From a bacterium (GTDB lineage Bacteria > Margulisbacteria > Marinamargulisbacteria > SXXA01), in NCBI GenBank assembly GCA_018402095.1, contig JAGYJO010000057.1, positions 1-8,765 on the forward strand: DNA of 8,765 nt, read 5' to 3'. The notes below the pieces were generated by a model, which was not told where the DNA came from, did not search any database, and saw only the letters and a list, made by a program, of their open reading frames with translations. Of this stretch, positions 6,614-8,765 are shown piece by piece; within the stretch, counting starts at the first letter, position 1; each line of letters begins with the position of its first letter. The position numbers and the translations under genes are program-made.

Positions 6614-6679
6614 TCCAAATGGATTGTCTGGTTTGTAGTGTATAAATCATACATAAGAAACCGGACAATTCATTTTGGG
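6614..6679. repeat. Long imperfect inverted repeat with nested hairpin
   Basis: The left arm (6614-6634) pairs with the right arm (6658-6679) over about 21 positions. The core is TTGTCTGGTTT against AAACCGGACAA, extended outward through ATGGA/TTCAT and CCAAA/TTTTGG with one bulged T at 6676. The 23-nt centre contains a nested 5-bp stem (6639-6643 with 6649-6653, TGTAT/ATACA). Three positions (6629/6663, 6622/6670, 6614/6679) are G-U wobble pairs in plus-strand RNA but A-C mismatches in minus-strand RNA. No U-tract follows on either strand, so it is not a standard intrinsic terminator. It could be a structured RNA, a small palindromic repeat or MITE-like relic, or a protein-binding site. Confidence 0.6.
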
Positions 6680-6697
6680 CGCGCTATACAAGGACTA

Positions 6698-6716
6698 TAA
6701 AGCTTCTTAAAGCTTC
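6698..6716. repeat. 9-bp direct repeat across the CNNM/CBS stop codon
   Basis: TAAAGCTTC occurs at 6698-6706 and again at 6708-6716, separated by one base. The second copy covers the last codons and part of the stop of the CNNM/CBS gene. It looks like a small tandem duplication, without obvious function. Confidence 0.5.
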
Positions 6717-7987
6717 GACACAAGTACCTTATCCACCCTATTTTGATCCATATCCATCACCTCAAACACATAGCCCTCAATTCGGGCTTTGTCTGCAACC
6801 GCAGGGATGCGTCCCAATTTGTACATCATAAAGCCCCCAAGCGTCTGAAACATGTGATCAGACTCACCAGGTAACGCATCTTCCATCATCAGGGTTTCTC
6901 TCAATTGGGACACCGTCACCCCACCACTAATCAACCAAGACCCATCCGACCGTTGCACAATGTCATCTTCCACAGCCTGATCCGAAGGCAAGTCCCCTAC
7001 AATGGCCGCCATCACATCGGTCAAGGTCACCAAGCCCTCGACGACACCATATTCATCCACGATCAGCGCTAAGAGTTGCCCCGAACGCCGAAAATGCTCC
7101 AGCAATGTCGTCAACGTCACCCCACGTGGAATATACAACGGTGGGTATGCCGCTTGTTTGAGTTTCAATGGGTCATTCGCCAGTGCTGATTTCAACAAAT
7201 CCGTGGTACGCAAAATACCAAAAATATGATCAAGGCCACCACGGCAAAGCACAATACGGGTGTAGGGACTCTCCGACAAACAGCGTCGGACACTGACATC
7301 ATCATCCTCCATATCCACACAATAAATATCTTGGCGAAGGGTCATAATGCTGCTGGCTTTTTGTTCATCCAAACGCAATACATTGGAGACTATCGCCTGC
7401 TCACTTTGGTGAAAAACACCCGAGTCAGAACCCTCTTCCATCAACACACGGATTTCGTCATTACTCACCGCACTCAAGTCTTTTTGGGGCGCCCCTATCA
7501 TCCGCAGCAGCAGCGTCGATGACGAGGACAATAACCATACAACAGGCTTGGTCATCCGAGACAAAACCAGCATCGGCGTTGCAACAATAGAGGCAATTAG
7601 ATCTGGGGCCACCAGCGCCAGTCTTTTTGGAACCAACTCACCAATCACCACGGAAAAGTAAGTCAGACCCGACACGACAACGGTAAGGGAGATCGCCTTG
7701 GCATAAGGCGCAAGAACAGGAATAGTGCCCAATAGGTCTTGCAAGGGTCCCGACAAGGCATTCTCACCGATAGCCCCACTCATAATCCCAACCATCGTAA
7801 TACCGACTTGCACCGTCGATAAAAAAGAAGACGGCTCTTCACGCAATTGTAGCGCAGCCAAAGCCCCGGACTTCCCCTCGTCTGCCAAACGACGCAGTCG
7901 GCCTTTGCGAGAGGATACCAGCGCAATTTCTGACATCGCAAAAAGGGCATTGAGAAAAATAAGAGCAACAAGTAAGAGAACGTTCAT
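6707..7987 (-). CDS. CNNM/CBS/CorC-HlyC membrane protein (putative divalent cation transporter, 'hemolysin' family)
   Basis: This 426-residue protein is a complete member of the CNNM (DUF21)-CBS-CorC_HlyC family. Residues 1-165 form the membrane domain, with hydrophobic segments at about 2-18, 57-75, 97-118 and 130-160. They include A-M-S-E-I-A-L-V-S-S-R-K (17-28) and the hallmark G-E-L-V-P-K (116-121). A CBS pair spans about 212-332, with I-M-T-L-R (214-218) and I-V-D-E-Y-G-V-V-E-G-L-V-T-L-T-D (309-324). The CorC_HlyC domain fills about 340-426. Homologues are implicated in Mg2+/Co2+ or other cation efflux; the label hemolysin is historical and no toxin role is implied. ATG 7987 fits the family N-terminus but lacks an obvious ribosome binding site. 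The gene lies 49 nt after the glycosyltransferase and probably shares its transcript. A 9-bp direct repeat (TAAAGCTTC) straddles its stop codon. Confidence 0.92.
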   Translation of the reverse strand: MNVLLLVALIFLNALFAMSEIALVSSRKGRLRRLADEGKSGALAALQLREEPSSFLSTVQVGITMVGIMSGAIGENALSGPLQDLLGTIPVLAPYAKAISLTVVVSGLTYFSVVIGELVPKRLALVAPDLIASIVATPMLVLSRMTKPVVWLLSSSSTLLLRMIGAPQKDLSAVSNDEIRVLMEEGSDSGVFHQSEQAIVSNVLRLDEQKASSIMTLRQDIYCVDMEDDDVSVRRCLSESPYTRIVLCRGGLDHIFGILRTTDLLKSALANDPLKLKQAAYPPLYIPRGVTLTTLLEHFRRSGQLLALIVDEYGVVEGLVTLTDVMAAIVGDLPSDQAVEDDIVQRSDGSWLISGGVTVSQLRETLMMEDALPGESDHMFQTLGGFMMYKLGRIPAVADKARIEGYVFEVMDMDQNRVDKVLVSKL

Positions 7988-8036
7988 AATGAGTCGACTT
8001 ATTCAAACGGCTTTGGGCAAATTTGGCAAGAGATCC

Positions 8037-8726
8037 CTAAAAAAGGTTGTATTTCACAATACACCAGATGGCACGAAAGCCATCTTTCGCACTGATCTTC
8101 TTACCTTCCGCGTAGGTTCTCCCATAATAGCCGATACCGACCTCATAGATCACCGCATCGAGCTTGGCTATTTTCGCCGTTACCTCAGGTTCCACACCAA
8201 AGCGTTTTTCTTGGATATGTATCTGCGTATAGATACTGCGCTTGAATACTTTGTAGCAGGTTTCAACGTCGGTCAGGTTCAAATTGGTCAGCATATTAGA
8301 AAACAGTGTAATAATACGGTTGGCCACAGAATGCCAAAAATACAACACCCGATGACAATCCCCAGTCAAAAACCGGGACCCATACACCACATCCGCATAG
8401 CCATCGACAATAGGTCCCAGGAGCTTTGGATAATCTATCGGATTGTATTCCAAATCCGCATCTTGAATGATCAAAACATCGCCCGATACCACACGAAAAC
8501 CAGATGCGAGCGCAGCACCTTTTCCTTGATTAATCTCATGATAAATAATTCTGGTCACCAAGGGGGCTATTTTTTCTGCTAGGTACTCACGGGTTCCGTC
8601 TGTAGACCCATCATCCACAATGACAATTTCTTTTTCATAGGGAATAGGTGCGTTGATCACCCTATCCACAAGCGCGGCGATCGTATTTTTTTCGTTGTAA
8701 CACGGAATTAAAATCGATATTTTCAT
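8037..8726 (-). CDS. GT2 family glycosyltransferase, dolichol-phosphate mannosyltransferase (DPM1)-like
   Basis: This 229-residue protein is a complete soluble GT2 (GT-A fold) enzyme of the DPM1-like branch. It should transfer a sugar from a nucleotide donor to a polyprenyl-phosphate or another acceptor at the cytoplasmic membrane face; donor and acceptor cannot be read from the sequence. Motifs in order: I-L-I-P-C-Y-N-E (5-12), V-D-D-G-S-T-D-G-T (37-45), N-Q-G-K-G-A-A-L (66-73), the metal-binding Q-D-A-D-L-E-Y (88-94), Y-G-S-R-F (115-119), D-V-E-T-C-Y-K-V-F (153-161), and a C-terminal E-G-K-K-I-S then D-G-F-R-A-I-W typical of this subgroup. No C-terminal membrane segments are present, as in short DPM1-like forms. 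ATG 8726 starts directly at the first beta strand. No clear ribosome binding site or promoter is visible in the 39 nt upstream within the window. Confidence 0.92.
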   Translation of the reverse strand: MKISILIPCYNEKNTIAALVDRVINAPIPYEKEIVIVDDGSTDGTREYLAEKIAPLVTRIIYHEINQGKGAALASGFRVVSGDVLIIQDADLEYNPIDYPKLLGPIVDGYADVVYGSRFLTGDCHRVLYFWHSVANRIITLFSNMLTNLNLTDVETCYKVFKRSIYTQIHIQEKRFGVEPEVTAKIAKLDAVIYEVGIGYYGRTYAEGKKISAKDGFRAIWCIVKYNLF

Positions 8727-8765
8727 AGTCAGTGCAGTATGTATTAGATAAAGTTTTGAGTAAAG

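Larger units (their letters stand above)
6503..6706. other. 204-nt intergenic region without a gene
   Basis: This is the largest non-coding gap, between the CNNM/CBS gene stop and the dapB start. No frame in it carries a recognisable protein. It holds a long imperfect inverted repeat (6614-6679), a perfect 7-bp hairpin (6549-6566), a repeated GATCCAAAT (6567-6575 and 6612-6620) and the dapB ribosome binding site. A dapB promoter is expected here. ATGACA (6545-6540) resembles a -35 box, but I see no convincing -10 at the right distance, so I do not call one. Confidence 0.6.

Noticed and set aside
6614..6706. Rho-independent terminator after the CNNM/CBS gene
   Set aside because: The long hairpin is A/T-rich in its centre and no run of U follows it on the minus strand; the 9-bp repeat at the stop codon is direct, not inverted.
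7725..8582. A 285-codon open frame on the plus strand
   Set aside because: It lies antisense to the glycosyltransferase and the CNNM/CBS gene, both with clear family motifs; its translation has no recognisable motif and looks like a mirror of coding bias.

Overview
The window is one dense block of bacterial genes, all read from the minus strand, so gene order runs from high to low coordinates. GC content is moderate. An LPS-transport (LptC/LptA-type) protein with an N-terminal membrane anchor suggests a diderm, LPS-bearing bacterium. The DapB, CNNM/CBS and ABC-2 families are too widespread to name a phylum, and I do not try.

Layout in transcription order. (1) 8726-8037: a complete DPM1-like GT2 glycosyltransferase. 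(2) 7987-6707: a CNNM (DUF21)/CBS/CorC-HlyC membrane protein, probably in the same unit. (3) 6706-6503: a 204-nt gap with no gene but clear structure, including a long imperfect hairpin, a short perfect hairpin and a 9-bp direct repeat. (4) 6502-5761: dapB, whose 5' end looks broken. The best ribosome binding site and start (ATG 6502) open a canonical first beta strand in one frame. The rest of the protein is in another frame, and the glycine-rich nucleotide-binding loop is in neither. (5) 5718-5689: a nine-codon mini-ORF with a strong ribosome binding site, whose stop overlaps the TTG start of the next gene. (6) 5692-4409: a membrane-anchored protein that looks like LptC and LptA/OstA domains in one chain. 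(7) 4406-141: a four-gene ABC-2 cassette of the GldA-GldF-GldG-DUF4340 kind, with overlapping or nearly touching reading frames. (8) 133-1: the start of a TRAM-domain protein, probably an RlmD/RlmCD-like 23S rRNA uracil-C5 methyltransferase, cut by the window edge.

Genes 5 to 8 form a tightly packed, translationally coupled run. The unusual combination is an LptC/LptA-like envelope protein leading directly into a complete GldAFG/DUF4340 ABC module. The ATPase is an ABC-2 drug/gliding-type ATPase, not an obvious LptB. Together these genes suggest an envelope export or remodelling function, but no substrate can be read from the sequence. The most actionable anomaly is the 5' lesion in dapB. The most open question is the structured gap upstream of it.
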